A DNA stretch of 29,676 nucleotides from an uncultured Eubacteriales bacterium (GTDB taxonomy: Bacteria; Bacillota; Clostridia; Oscillospirales; Oscillospiraceae), in contig UQWH01000021.1 of assembly GCA_900544705.1 (NCBI GenBank), positions 1-29,676 on the forward strand, in the 5' to 3' direction. Under the pieces are notes generated by a model. It worked only from the letters and a program-made list of their open reading frames with translations. It was not told the DNA's origin and made no database searches. Shown piece after piece: positions 15,473-23,922 of the stretch. How positions within the stretch are numbered: position 1 is the stretch's first letter; each line of letters begins with the position of its first letter. The position numbers and the translations under genes are program-made.

Positions 15473-16534
15473 TCAGAATTTGTTGTAAACACGCGGCGTC
15501 CGTCCCTGCTCCAGAACCTCGCGCATCGCCTGCGCCAGCGGGTAGGGTGAAAGTGCAATCGCATCTACGGTGTCACCGGCAATGTGCGGCGTCAGCGTTA
15601 CGTTGTCGAGCGTCAGCAGCGGAGAATCTGCCTTGAGCGGCTCGTCATTGAAAACATCCAGGGCCGCACCCGCGATGGTGTGCGTTTTGAGTGCCTGCAC
15701 AAGCGCTGCTTCGTCGATTAAGCCGGCTCTGGCAGCATTGATCAGATACGCCGTCGGCTTCATGCTGCCTAGCAGTTCAGCGCCAATCATTCCCTCATTT
15801 TCCGGCGTCAGTCGTAAATGCAGAGAAATGACATCAGATTCCTTGAAAAGAGCTTCCAACGTCTTTACGGGCTCCACGGGAAGCGTTTTTATCACCTGTT
15901 GTGGAAGATAGGCATCAAAACCGAGCACACGAACGCCAAGTGCCGAGAGCTTTTTTGCCAGAAGAGCACCGATGTTTCCGAGGCCGGCAATGCCGACCGT
16001 CATATTTTTCAGTGTCGCGGTGTATTCGCTGTTCGGAAATTCGCTGGGCCATACTCCCTGCATCAGCAGGCGGTGGCTGCGCGCAATATTGCGTGTCTCG
16101 GCAAGCATCAGCCCGAGCGTAAACTCCGCGACCGCCTCAGCGTTGCGGATGATGTTCACAAGCGGGATCTTCTGCTCCGTCAGAGCATCAACGGCAATAT
16201 TGTCCACACCGCCGCGGCATACACCGACCAGCTTCAGCCGCTTTGCACGTCTGAGCAGATGCGCAGGAAGCGGGCAGAAATGCACCATAAGCACATCAGC
16301 GGTTTCGATCAGGGTATCCAGCTCGGAGGGATATGGCGCTGCATCGGGTCCCTTGTGCTCAATGGCTGTCTGCATCTCGGAAAACTCGTCACGGTCACCG
16401 CTTCCCCACTGCAGTGCATCGATCTTCGCTTGCGGGCAGTCCAGATCGGCGGCAGCTTTTTCCAGCGTGTGGGGGGACACATATGCGTCCCCTACCACAA
16501 CAATTTGTTGAATTTTCGCTTTGTTGATCATCAT
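15473..16534 (-). CDS. D-2-hydroxyacid dehydrogenase family protein
   Basis: This 353-residue protein is of the phosphoglycerate dehydrogenase/D-2-hydroxyacid dehydrogenase type. The NAD site GLGNIG is at 184-189 with D208 after the next strand (NAD preference), and the catalytic residues are R269 (NAARAG), E298 (DVFNDEPL) and H317 (TPHIAGD). The N-terminal 180 residues form the split substrate domain, including CRGGVDNIAVDAL and NAEAVAEFTLGLML. It has no ACT domain, so it is not a standard serine-pathway SerA. It sits between EIIC (1-base gap) and the fucA-like gene (16-base gap), clearly within the operon. Its job is not obvious in a polyol-to-DHAP route; it may act on a glyoxylate, glycolate or aldonate-type intermediate, or supply a side branch. 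Confidence 0.88.
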   Translation of the reverse strand: MMINKAKIQQIVVVGDAYVSPHTLEKAAADLDCPQAKIDALQWGSGDRDEFSEMQTAIEHKGPDAAPYPSELDTLIETADVLMVHFCPLPAHLLRRAKRLKLVGVCRGGVDNIAVDALTEQKIPLVNIIRNAEAVAEFTLGLMLAETRNIARSHRLLMQGVWPSEFPNSEYTATLKNMTVGIAGLGNIGALLAKKLSALGVRVLGFDAYLPQQVIKTLPVEPVKTLEALFKESDVISLHLRLTPENEGMIGAELLGSMKPTAYLINAARAGLIDEAALVQALKTHTIAGAALDVFNDEPLKADSPLLTLDNVTLTPHIAGDTVDAIALSPYPLAQAMREVLEQGRTPRVYNKF

Positions 16535-16535
16535 G

Positions 16536-17927
16536 TTAAGCCTTTGCCTTCACGTCGTTGCAGGTGAGCATATAGTTCAGGACTGCTTCCTTGTTCTTAC
16601 GGTACAGGAAGTAGGCAACGAAGTAGACAACAACCGTCAGACCGATCCAGATGGGACTCTGGGAAAGGAAGGCTGCAAACAGCAGTGCCAGGAAGGGCAT
16701 GAAGCAGGTGCAGGTGATGAGCATGGTAGAGCTTGCCAGCTCAAAGCCGACGCTCACAGCAACAGCGGTGTAAAGCTCTGCCATCCAGCCCCATACGTAC
16801 AGTGCCAGGGAGAAGTAAAGGATCGCGCCGATGAGCGTCTTGAGCATGTTGCCCTTGGAGATGCTGATCATCGGGATCATACAGTAAGGCATCGCGATCA
16901 GGTCAACCATGATAAGCGCACGGTTGCCGGGCAGGAAGAAGGCCAGAACAAGCATAATGGGAATCATCAGCGTGCCGACCATGATGGTTGCGGGCTCGCC
17001 GTAGCCGGTCGCGTCATTGACGGACAGGTACCACTTGCGGTCCTTGCCGTGCTTCTTTGCAACGCCCTTGGTAGACTCAGTCAGAAGGGTGAATGCGGCG
17101 GCGAAGAGAGAAGCGATCTTCGGGAAAATGGCCATAACTGCCGCAGTTGCAATTCCGGCAGACGCGATTTCGCCCCAGGCAGCCAGCGTGTCGAGCTCCT
17201 TGATGTTTCCGATGAAGCCGAGCACCAGTCCGACGATCAGGCCAAGCACCATCGGCTCACCAAACAGGCCGAGCTTCTTCTGGACGGTCTTGAGATTGAT
17301 GTCCACCTTGTTCAGGCCGATCTTGTTCATCAGGAAGTTCACCAGAACGTAGAACGGAACACCTTCAGCATGGTGCGGCGCAGTCAGTGCGCAGCCGGGA
17401 TAGTTGTAATAGCTTGAGAAGCAAGGTGCCAGCATTTCTGCGAAGAGCAGAACATAGAGGTTCATCAGGACCATCAGGCCCAGAGACAGCCACACATTTT
17501 TGGTCGCAATGTACAGCGTGGAGCCCCAAAGCATGAACGAATACGTGTTCCACAGGTCAGAGGGCATGAAGATGTCCGTCCACTTTGTGATGAACAACAC
17601 AACCTGCAGTACGATGGCAATGATCAGGAAAGCCATGCCGATCTTCGTGGAATATGCAACCAGAGCGCAGGCCTGCCAGCCCACATCGAGAACGGGCAGA
17701 TTCACGCCGGTGTTGTTGACCATCTTGTCAACGATGCCACTGATGGTAGGCATATAGGCGTTGATGAGGAGGCTGAAGCCGGTCAGTGCAACGCCTGCCA
17801 GGAGAGCAGAGCGGAATGCCTTTGCAGGCTTTGCCTTCATAATCAGCGCAATGACAAAAATAATCAGCGGAACAGAAACCGATGCGCCAAAGGTATCAAA
17901 CACTTTGGAAAGAGTTTCCAAAAACAT
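16536..17927 (-). CDS. PTS galactitol-family EIIC component
   Basis: This 463-residue membrane permease carries the sugar alcohol across the membrane while EIIB phosphorylates it. About ten to twelve hydrophobic segments are visible. Family features include the N-terminal LSKVFDTFGASVSVPLIIFVIAL, the loop YYNYPGCALTAPHHAEGVPF and the substrate-binding SVNDATGYGEPATI, all typical of the GatC/SgcC (Gat) family rather than glucose, mannitol or ascorbate permeases. A GGAGG site precedes the ATG. It lies 33 bases downstream of EIIB. The natural substrate may be galactitol, a pentitol or a deoxyhexitol; the family alone does not decide. Confidence 0.94.
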   Translation of the reverse strand: MFLETLSKVFDTFGASVSVPLIIFVIALIMKAKPAKAFRSALLAGVALTGFSLLINAYMPTISGIVDKMVNNTGVNLPVLDVGWQACALVAYSTKIGMAFLIIAIVLQVVLFITKWTDIFMPSDLWNTYSFMLWGSTLYIATKNVWLSLGLMVLMNLYVLLFAEMLAPCFSSYYNYPGCALTAPHHAEGVPFYVLVNFLMNKIGLNKVDINLKTVQKKLGLFGEPMVLGLIVGLVLGFIGNIKELDTLAAWGEIASAGIATAAVMAIFPKIASLFAAAFTLLTESTKGVAKKHGKDRKWYLSVNDATGYGEPATIMVGTLMIPIMLVLAFFLPGNRALIMVDLIAMPYCMIPMISISKGNMLKTLIGAILYFSLALYVWGWMAELYTAVAVSVGFELASSTMLITCTCFMPFLALLFAAFLSQSPIWIGLTVVVYFVAYFLYRKNKEAVLNYMLTCNDVKAKA

Positions 17928-17960
17928 TCTGTTTTCCTCCGTTTTTCTTTTTATTTTGAG

Positions 17961-18323
17961 TTATTTGCCGAGTTGATCCAGAACACGCAGTGTTTCTTCC
18001 ATAAATTCTTCTTCTGCAAAGCCGGTCATAAAGCCGACAGCATTGATTTTCGGAATATCCACGTCATCCTCGATCGGGCTGGTATAAGCGATAAAATCGT
18101 AGTGGCCAGACATCAGTGCAAGCTTTACGCCGCCCGGACTGACTTCCGTTGCCTCAAAGCGATAGCCGAGCGCCTCAAACTGCTCCTGCATTTTAACCGC
18201 AATCATCGTCGAACTGACAGTGCCTGAGCCACATACAGACAGGACGCTTACCGTCTTTCCTTCTCCGCGAAGGGCTTTCTTTTCCTCTTTCGCACCGTCA
18301 TTTTTCTTACGAAACAGTCCCAT
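17961..18323 (-). CDS. PTS galactitol-type EIIB component
   Basis: This 120-residue phosphocarrier takes phosphate from EIIA and passes it to the incoming substrate. The phosphocysteine C31 lies in the P-loop VCGSGTVSS, after strand TVSVLSV, as in galactitol-type EIIB. The first 22 residues (FRKKNDGAKEEKKALRGEG) are a charged extension not usual for GatB, which begins close to the catalytic strand. GGGAGGAG precedes the ATG. The 60-base gap from EIIA contains a small 6-bp hairpin (18367-18381) that may adjust the relative amounts of the subunits. Confidence 0.92.
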   Translation of the reverse strand: MGLFRKKNDGAKEEKKALRGEGKTVSVLSVCGSGTVSSTMIAVKMQEQFEALGYRFEATEVSPGGVKLALMSGHYDFIAYTSPIEDDVDIPKINAVGFMTGFAEEEFMEETLRVLDQLGK

Positions 18324-18383
18324 AATTCTCCTCCCTTCTGTTTCTCATTTTTCCGTGCCGCTGTGTCGAAGCCCCGCTTCGTT

Positions 18384-18833
18384 TCAGCCGTTAAGACAGG
18401 CAAGCGCCGCGTACATATCCTCTGTGCTTGCGCTTGTCATCACTTCGCGCAGAACCTCTTCATCCGCAAACAGGCGGAGAATTCTGCGCAGCAGGCCGAG
18501 CTGTTCCTGCGGATTGGAGATTGCCATCATCATAACCAGCGAAACGGGAAGATGCTCGTCCTTCGTTCCCATTTCCAGAAAATCGACCGGTTCTTTCAGG
18601 CGAGCAACCGCAATGGCCGGTTCTATCACATGCTCTGCAAACGTGTGCGGCATGGCGATATTATATTCGCCCAGCGGCAGGCCCGTCGGGTAGGTCTGCT
18701 CTCGGATCAGAACCGCGTCTTTGTAGGTGTCGCGTACTTTTCCCGCCGCCAGAAGTTTGTCTGCCAGCAGAGAAATTGCCTGCTGTTTGTCCTTCGCTTC
18801 CAGGTCAAGAAAAATCAGCTCTTTGTGAATCAT
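18384..18833 (-). CDS. PTS EIIA component (fructose/galactitol type)
   Basis: This 149-residue phosphocarrier accepts phosphate from HPr on H63 in the motif NIAMPHTF, within an EIIA-2 fold (ELIFLDLEAKDKQQAISLLADKLLAAG at the start, LVMMMAISNPQEQLGLLRRILRLF later). The start is set at the ATG of MIHKEL because GAGGGGG lies 7 bases upstream. The in-frame ATG two codons earlier would touch the Shine-Dalgarno, and the longest frame begins still farther up. It is the first gene of the minus-strand operon, 90 bases below the promoter. Confidence 0.92.
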   Translation of the reverse strand: MIHKELIFLDLEAKDKQQAISLLADKLLAAGKVRDTYKDAVLIREQTYPTGLPLGEYNIAMPHTFAEHVIEPAIAVARLKEPVDFLEMGTKDEHLPVSLVMMMAISNPQEQLGLLRRILRLFADEEVLREVMTSASTEDMYAALACLNG

Positions 18834-18923
18834 GCACATTCCCCCTCGGTGATTCTTGTAAGTATTGACGAAAAACATGCGATTGTTTTGTGATAACTCG
18901 TGCGGTTTTCCGCCTTGTTATGC

Positions 18924-18951
18924 AGTATAGCAGAAAACTTCCGGTTTTGAA
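18924..18951 (-). promoter_or_regulatory. Promoter of the minus-strand PTS operon
   Basis: On the minus strand there is a -10 TATACT (18924-18929), a 16-base spacer and a -35 TTCAAA (18946-18951). The weak -35 falls inside the left arm of the large inverted repeat, which suits activation or competition by a regulator bound there. The leader of roughly 80 bases precedes the EIIA start. Confidence 0.7.
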
Positions 18952-18979
18952 CGTCCAATCTTGTTCAATTTTCCGGAAG
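18938..18979. promoter_or_regulatory. Inverted-repeat operator between divergent promoters
   Basis: The arms CTTCCGGTTTTGAAC (18938-18952) and GTTCAATTTTCCGGAAG (18963-18979) are inverted copies of CTTCCGG-TTGAAC that differ only in the inner A/T run, with 10 bases between them. The site covers the -35 of the PTS operon and ends 10 bases before the -35 of the regulator gene. Its size and place fit a dimeric PRD-type activator, most simply the adjacent regulator at 19051. Confidence 0.8.
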
Positions 18980-18989
18980 AAAATTAGTC

Positions 18990-19018
18990 TTCACGGAAAT
19001 CGAAAAACGGTGTATGAT
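18990..19018 (+). promoter_or_regulatory. Promoter of the regulator and plus-strand arm
   Basis: A -35 TTCACG (18990-18995), a 17-base spacer and a -10 TATGAT (19013-19018) lie just downstream of the operator. The start would be near 19025, giving a leader of about 25 bases with AGGAGG at 19035-19040. Confidence 0.75.
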
Positions 19019-19050
19019 AGGTTCAACATCGGAAAGGAGGCGGCATTAAA

Positions 19051-21027
19051 ATGCTGAACAAAAAACAATGTGATTTTTTTGATGAAATATGCCGGCGTCC
19101 CGATGTCTATCGAAGCTATGAGGAACTGGCCGCGATCTTGCAGGTCAGCACGCGCTCCATTCGCAATTACTGCGCGGCTGTTGCCGACTTTGCGGCAGAA
19201 ATCGGCGCCGGCAGTCTTCTGAGCCTACAGCCTTCCGGTCTGACTCTCTGCGCAACGCGCGAACAGATTCTCTGCGTTCAATCTCACATCCGCGACAGTG
19301 GCTTTTATGCCTACCGCCTTTCTCAGGAGGAGCGTATTGTCGCCATCACACTGATGCTGCTGTCTTCGCAGCAGTCGGTGACCGTCACGCAGATCTGCGA
19401 TAAGCTCTATGTCAGCCGCGCAACCGTTTTGAATGATATGGAGTGCACGCGCGAATTCTTCCAGCAGTATAACGTACAAATTCAGAATATCCGCGGTTAC
19501 CGTTTGGCTGTAAGTGAGCACGAGCGGCGCAGCATTGTGCTCGCCGCCGTATTCCCGCATCTGGGTGGCTGGAATTTGCTTGGCGGCAGTTCAAACATGA
19601 TCGGAAGTCTCCTGGAGGAGTCCTTCGGCCTGTCTACCCTTCTTGGTCAGACGGTGTCCGTTTTGCAGGATACGGAAAAACAATATGCCATAACAGTCAA
19701 CGATGCCGAGTTCAAACAGGCGGTGCTTGCAGTCGCGCTGACTCTGCGCCGTATCCTGGATGGCCAGATTCTCACACAGTATTCGCCGGAGCGTACCTTT
19801 GCGGCCAATTCGTCCGTGCAGCGCATCGCGCGCAGTGTGCTTCAGGCGCTCGCACCCGCCATTGACGTCGGTGAAGCCGAGATCACTGCCCTTGCACAGC
19901 GGTTGTATGACTGCCGCTTTGATAAACTGCAAAATTTCGAGCATTCAATCGACATCCATTTATATTTGGAAATCCACCGTTTTCTCAGTGATGTGGAGAG
20001 CGACCTGCAATGCAGTCTGACGGAGGACCAGCAGCTCCTTATCATGCTGACGCGTCATATTCAGGGAATACAGAACCGTTATTGCAGCAGCGGTGATCTG
20101 CAGCAGTTTGAACAAGCTCTCGTTTCAGAATACCGCTCCTGCTACGACGCAGTCATGCCTCATATCAGCAGAATTGAAAATTTCCTTGGACATGCTTGCA
20201 GCTACAGTGAGATCTGTTCCATCCTGCTGCACATTATTTCCGCCATGGAGCGGCAAAACCGTGTCAGTGTCCGACCGCGCGTGTGCGTGGTCTGCCACAT
20301 CGGCATAGGCACAGCGCACTTCCTCGCCGAGCGGCTGAAAGAGACATTCAACCTTGAAATTGCCGGAGTAACCTCCATCCACAGCCTTCGTGCTGCCTTA
20401 CAGGAGGAAGAATTTGATCTGCTCATCAGCACCGTGCCGCTCAAGATCGACGGCTATCACTGCGTACACATATCGCCAAGCCTTGCCGATTCAGATATTC
20501 TGGCATTGCAGGCAGCTCTGGCGCAGGTTCGCAAAGTACTGCGCGAGCAGCGCAAGCCGCTGCCGCACATGGCCGCTCCCTGCCTGACCGGAACAGTCCT
20601 CCCGGAACATGTTGTTCTGAACGTGCCGTGCAGCGACTGGCGCGATGCCGTACACATCTGCGGAGCGCCGCTTCTGGCTGAGGGTGCGATTCACCCGGAG
20701 TACCTCGAGGCCGTCATTCGTTCAGTACAGAGCAACGGTCCGTATTTTGTATTTTCGCCGCATATTGCGCTCGCACATGCTGCTCCCACGGATGGCGTCG
20801 AACGGTTCTGCTGCAGCATTTACCGCCCGGAAAAGCCCGTTGCGTTTCACCATCCGACCAACGACCCGGTTAAGCTGCTTGTGCTGATTGGCATTACTAA
20901 TGTCAAAGCGCAAATCGGTAAAATATCCGCACTGATGAATCTATTGGCAAACAATGCCGTGCTTGAGCGTCTGCTTACAGTGCAGGACGCAAAAGAAATC
21001 GCCGCCATTCTGAATGGCAACATCTGA
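19051..21027 (+). CDS. PRD-containing PTS regulator with fused EIIB and EIIA domains
   Basis: This 658-residue regulator is of the BglG/MtlR/LicR-activator type. An HTH_11 domain at about 5-65 (SYEELAAILQVSTRSIRNY) is followed by an Mga-like second HTH at about 90-170 (TVTQICDKLYVSRATVLNDM). Two PRD regions span about 190-400, a galactitol-type EIIB domain has C415 (CHIGIG), and an EIIA domain has H576 (IALAHAAP). PRD2 keeps histidines H336 (LTRHIQGIQNR) and H394; PRD1 lacks an evident histidine at the equivalent helix. Such proteins bind DNA, and their activity is set by phosphorylation from HPr and EIIB/EIIA, so they sense PTS flux. It heads the plus-strand arm and faces the PTS operon across the inverted repeat, so it is the expected activator of both arms. 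Confidence 0.92.
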   Translation: MLNKKQCDFFDEICRRPDVYRSYEELAAILQVSTRSIRNYCAAVADFAAEIGAGSLLSLQPSGLTLCATREQILCVQSHIRDSGFYAYRLSQEERIVAITLMLLSSQQSVTVTQICDKLYVSRATVLNDMECTREFFQQYNVQIQNIRGYRLAVSEHERRSIVLAAVFPHLGGWNLLGGSSNMIGSLLEESFGLSTLLGQTVSVLQDTEKQYAITVNDAEFKQAVLAVALTLRRILDGQILTQYSPERTFAANSSVQRIARSVLQALAPAIDVGEAEITALAQRLYDCRFDKLQNFEHSIDIHLYLEIHRFLSDVESDLQCSLTEDQQLLIMLTRHIQGIQNRYCSSGDLQQFEQALVSEYRSCYDAVMPHISRIENFLGHACSYSEICSILLHIISAMERQNRVSVRPRVCVVCHIGIGTAHFLAERLKETFNLEIAGVTSIHSLRAALQEEEFDLLISTVPLKIDGYHCVHISPSLADSDILALQAALAQVRKVLREQRKPLPHMAAPCLTGTVLPEHVVLNVPCSDWRDAVHICGAPLLAEGAIHPEYLEAVIRSVQSNGPYFVFSPHIALAHAAPTDGVERFCCSIYRPEKPVAFHHPTNDPVKLLVLIGITNVKAQIGKISALMNLLANNAVLERLLTVQDAKEIAAILNGNI

Positions 21028-21040
21028 AGGAGGACAAATC

Positions 21041-22192
21041 ATGTCAAATTCCGCATACTTTTTCCTGCCGAACGTTTCACTGTTCGGCGCAGGCTGTCTG
21101 ACTGAGATCGGCGCACAGGCCGTCCGTCTTGGGGTAAAAAAACTTCTCCTGGTCACAGACCGTTTCCTCGCAGGAACTGACGGCGCTGCACGCATTCGTC
21201 AGTATCTCCGGGAGAGCGGCGTCGAACTGGAAATTTTTGACGGCGTCGAACCGAATCCCACCCTGCAAAGCGTCAACGCCGCTTTTGATCTGTACCAAAA
21301 AAACGGATGCGACGGTGTCATCAGTCTCGGCGGCGGTTCCAGCCACGATTGCGGCAAGGCCGTGTGCATTCTTGCAACCAATCCCTCCCCACTGGAGCAA
21401 TATGTTGGCGTCGATCTGTTCAAATACCGCAGCGCACCCATGATCGCCGTAAATACCACTGCCGGCACCGCAAGCGAGATCACCAACTGCTTTATCATTA
21501 CTGATACCGCCACGAATACCAAGCTGATTTTTGAAGGCGCAAACGCTCTGACGGACGTTGCCGTCAATGACCCGGAACTGATGCTCACGCTCCCAAAGAG
21601 CTTGACCGCCGCAACGGGCATGGACGCATTAACGCATGCGGTGGAGTGCTACGTTTCCACCTTCTCTTTTAAGCTGACCAACGATCTGGCTGTGCTTGCC
21701 GTGCGCTACATCTTTGAAAACCTTGTGCGTGCCGTTGAGCAGCCTGACGATCTGGAAGCACGTGAGAACATGACCTACGGTGAATATATCGCTGGCATGG
21801 CTTTCGGCAGCGGCGGAGTAGGGCTGGTACACGCCATTGCACATCAGCTCGGCGGTCTGTATAATCTCCCCCACGGTCTGTGCAACGCCATTCTGCTGCC
21901 TCATGTGATTCGCTTCAATAAGCGTGCGTGCGCTCAGCGTTATGCTGATCTGCTCCGTGTCATTGAGCCGGAAACGACGCTTTCCGCTGAGGCTGGGGCT
22001 GACGCGCTGGCCGACCGCATCACAGCGCTTTCCACACGGATTGGAACCGCGATACCGCTTCGCGAGCTGGGTGTGCTGCGTGAGGATTTCCCCCTGCTTG
22101 CAAAAAAAGCGCTTGAGGACTCGTGCAGCAGCACAAATCCCGTTTCCGCACTTCCCGAAGAAATCATCGGCATCTTGGAAGCCGCCTACTGA
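21041..22192 (+). CDS. Iron-containing alcohol dehydrogenase (FucO-like)
   Basis: This 383-residue group III alcohol dehydrogenase has the NAD-binding GGGSSHDCGK at 97-106 and metal ligands D195, H199 (MDALTHAVE), H264 and H278 (VHAIAHQLGG and LPHGLCNAILLPHV). The overall sequence resembles lactaldehyde reductase FucO. FucO enzymes reduce L-lactaldehyde to 1,2-propanediol or glycolaldehyde to ethylene glycol with NADH. Together with the fucA-like aldolase across the promoter region, this would dispose of the aldehyde and re-oxidise the NADH made by the polyol dehydrogenase. The ATG at 21041 is chosen for the AAGGAGG 7 bases upstream; an in-frame ATG at 21014 lies within the regulator gene. 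There is a 13-base gap from the regulator stop. Confidence 0.93.
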   Translation: MSNSAYFFLPNVSLFGAGCLTEIGAQAVRLGVKKLLLVTDRFLAGTDGAARIRQYLRESGVELEIFDGVEPNPTLQSVNAAFDLYQKNGCDGVISLGGGSSHDCGKAVCILATNPSPLEQYVGVDLFKYRSAPMIAVNTTAGTASEITNCFIITDTATNTKLIFEGANALTDVAVNDPELMLTLPKSLTAATGMDALTHAVECYVSTFSFKLTNDLAVLAVRYIFENLVRAVEQPDDLEARENMTYGEYIAGMAFGSGGVGLVHAIAHQLGGLYNLPHGLCNAILLPHVIRFNKRACAQRYADLLRVIEPETTLSAEAGADALADRITALSTRIGTAIPLRELGVLREDFPLLAKKALEDSCSSTNPVSALPEEIIGILEAAY

Positions 22193-22207
22193 GAAAGGAG
22201 TGCCCCA

Positions 22208-23908
22208 ATGCTTTACAAAGGAACTCCCGTCTGCGCAGGCTATGCGCGCGGCAGCGTCTACCAATACCGTCCTTTTATCTGTGAGGTGGAGGAATCCAGT
22301 ATCACGGATGCAGAGATCTCTTCGGCGCTCTCGCGCTGGCAGCAGATTCGCATTGACGCCGCCGCAGAACTGGAAGAAATTCGGCAGCGGCTTTCCGTGC
22401 ATGATGCGGAAAAGGCCAAGGTTTTTTCTGCGCACATTGAAATTCTGAATGACGAAGCTATCGCTGAGGAGATTGAGGCTGCTATTTCTGAGGAAAATGC
22501 GGCGCTGGATTGGGCGATTGCAACTGTATTTGAGCGTTTTATCCACATTCTATCCAAAACCGCCGACCCTTTGATTCGCGAACGGACGGCCGATTTGCAA
22601 GACGTTAAGCTGCGGCTGCTGCGGCTGGAACGCGGCATCCCAGAGCGCAATCTTTCGGCGCTTTCCGGGCCAGTCGTCGTCGTTGCGCACGATCTGCTTC
22701 CCTCAGATACGGCAACCATTGACAGAGATAACGTTCTTGCCATTCTGACCGAAACCGGCGGTCCGACGTCGCATACCGCAATCATCGCAAGAAGCTATGC
22801 GATCCCTGCGATTCTGGGTCTTGACGAGATTTCATCGCACCTTGCAGACGGCGAAACCGTTCTTGTTGACGCCGTATGCGGAACTGTGCTTTCTGATCCG
22901 ACAGAGGAGGCGCTGGAGGCGTTCTCCCATTTGCAGCACGACTATCTGCAAAAGCAGCAGAGCGACGCCGCCTATCTTGCCCATCCCTGTGCAACCGCCG
23001 ATGGCATCCGCATCAGCATCGGCATGAATGTCGGCGCACTGAACGACGCCGAGCGGGAGCTCGTCCCCTTCTGTGATTTTGCCGGGCTCTTCCGCACAGA
23101 ATTCCTCTATATGGATGCAGCACATTTGCCAACTGAGGAAGAACAATACCGCGCCTACCGAGCCACTCTTGAGGCCTTTGCAGGCAAGCCTGTCACCCTG
23201 CGCACACTGGATATCGGTGGAGATAAAACACTCCCCTATTTCCCGCTGCCGCAGGAGGATAATCCCTTTCTGGGCAATCGTGCGCTGCGACTGTGTCTGA
23301 CACACCTTGACCTCTTCCTTACGCAGCTTCGCGCCGCTCTGCGTGCCGCTCAGTTTGGGGATCTCTGGCTGATGTTCCCCATGGTCGGCAGCATTTCGGA
23401 CATTCACCGCGCACTTGATGCATTGAACGACGCAAGAACCTCACTGGAACGTGACGGCCTTTCTTACGGCGCCTGCAAGGTCGGCATCATGGTCGAGATT
23501 CCCGCCATTGCGCTGCTTGCCAAGGAAGCTGCTGCTCTGGTCGACTTTGCCAGTATTGGAACAAACGATCTGTGTCAGTATCTTTCTGCGGCGGATCGTC
23601 AAAATCCGCAGGTCGAGCCGTATTATCAGCAGTCGCTTCCTGCCGTATTGCGCATGATTGCGGGCATTGTCCGCGATTTCGGAGACAAGCCGCTGAGCGT
23701 TTGCGGCGAAATGGGCGGCGACCGTCTGCTTGCGCCCGTCCTTGCCGGTCTTGGATTGCACAAGCTCAGTATGAGTGCCGCGCGCATTGCGGGCGTAAAA
23801 CACGTCCTGGCGGAAAAAACGCTGCCGCAATTGCAGGATCTCGCACAGCATGCGCTCGCACTGCCGACCGCAGAAGAAATCCGCGCCTATCTGGAACAAT
23901 CGCTTTGA
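22208..23908 (+). CDS. ptsI: PTS Enzyme I (phosphoenolpyruvate-protein phosphotransferase)
   Basis: This 566-residue enzyme starts the PTS chain by moving phosphate from PEP to HPr. The phosphohistidine is H189 in GGPTSHTAIIAR. The PEP-binding TIM barrel has GLFRTEFLYMD, TLRTLDIGGDK, GIMVEIPAIALL and the catalytic cysteine C499 in SVCGEMGGD. One residue in that last motif is Gly where Ala is usual (CGEMAGD). Length and domain order are normal. A GAAAGGAG site precedes the ATG in a 15-base gap from the iron alcohol dehydrogenase. A copy inside a substrate-specific locus means either a dedicated Enzyme I or the host's only one; this window cannot decide. Confidence 0.95.
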   Translation: MLYKGTPVCAGYARGSVYQYRPFICEVEESSITDAEISSALSRWQQIRIDAAAELEEIRQRLSVHDAEKAKVFSAHIEILNDEAIAEEIEAAISEENAALDWAIATVFERFIHILSKTADPLIRERTADLQDVKLRLLRLERGIPERNLSALSGPVVVVAHDLLPSDTATIDRDNVLAILTETGGPTSHTAIIARSYAIPAILGLDEISSHLADGETVLVDAVCGTVLSDPTEEALEAFSHLQHDYLQKQQSDAAYLAHPCATADGIRISIGMNVGALNDAERELVPFCDFAGLFRTEFLYMDAAHLPTEEEQYRAYRATLEAFAGKPVTLRTLDIGGDKTLPYFPLPQEDNPFLGNRALRLCLTHLDLFLTQLRAALRAAQFGDLWLMFPMVGSISDIHRALDALNDARTSLERDGLSYGACKVGIMVEIPAIALLAKEAAALVDFASIGTNDLCQYLSAADRQNPQVEPYYQQSLPAVLRMIAGIVRDFGDKPLSVCGEMGGDRLLAPVLAGLGLHKLSMSAARIAGVKHVLAEKTLPQLQDLAQHALALPTAEEIRAYLEQSL

Positions 23909-23922
23909 AAGGAGCATAACTC

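Noticed and set aside
18367..18381. Terminator between EIIA and EIIB
   Set aside because: The stem is only 6 bp and has no T-run; the genes are clearly one operon.
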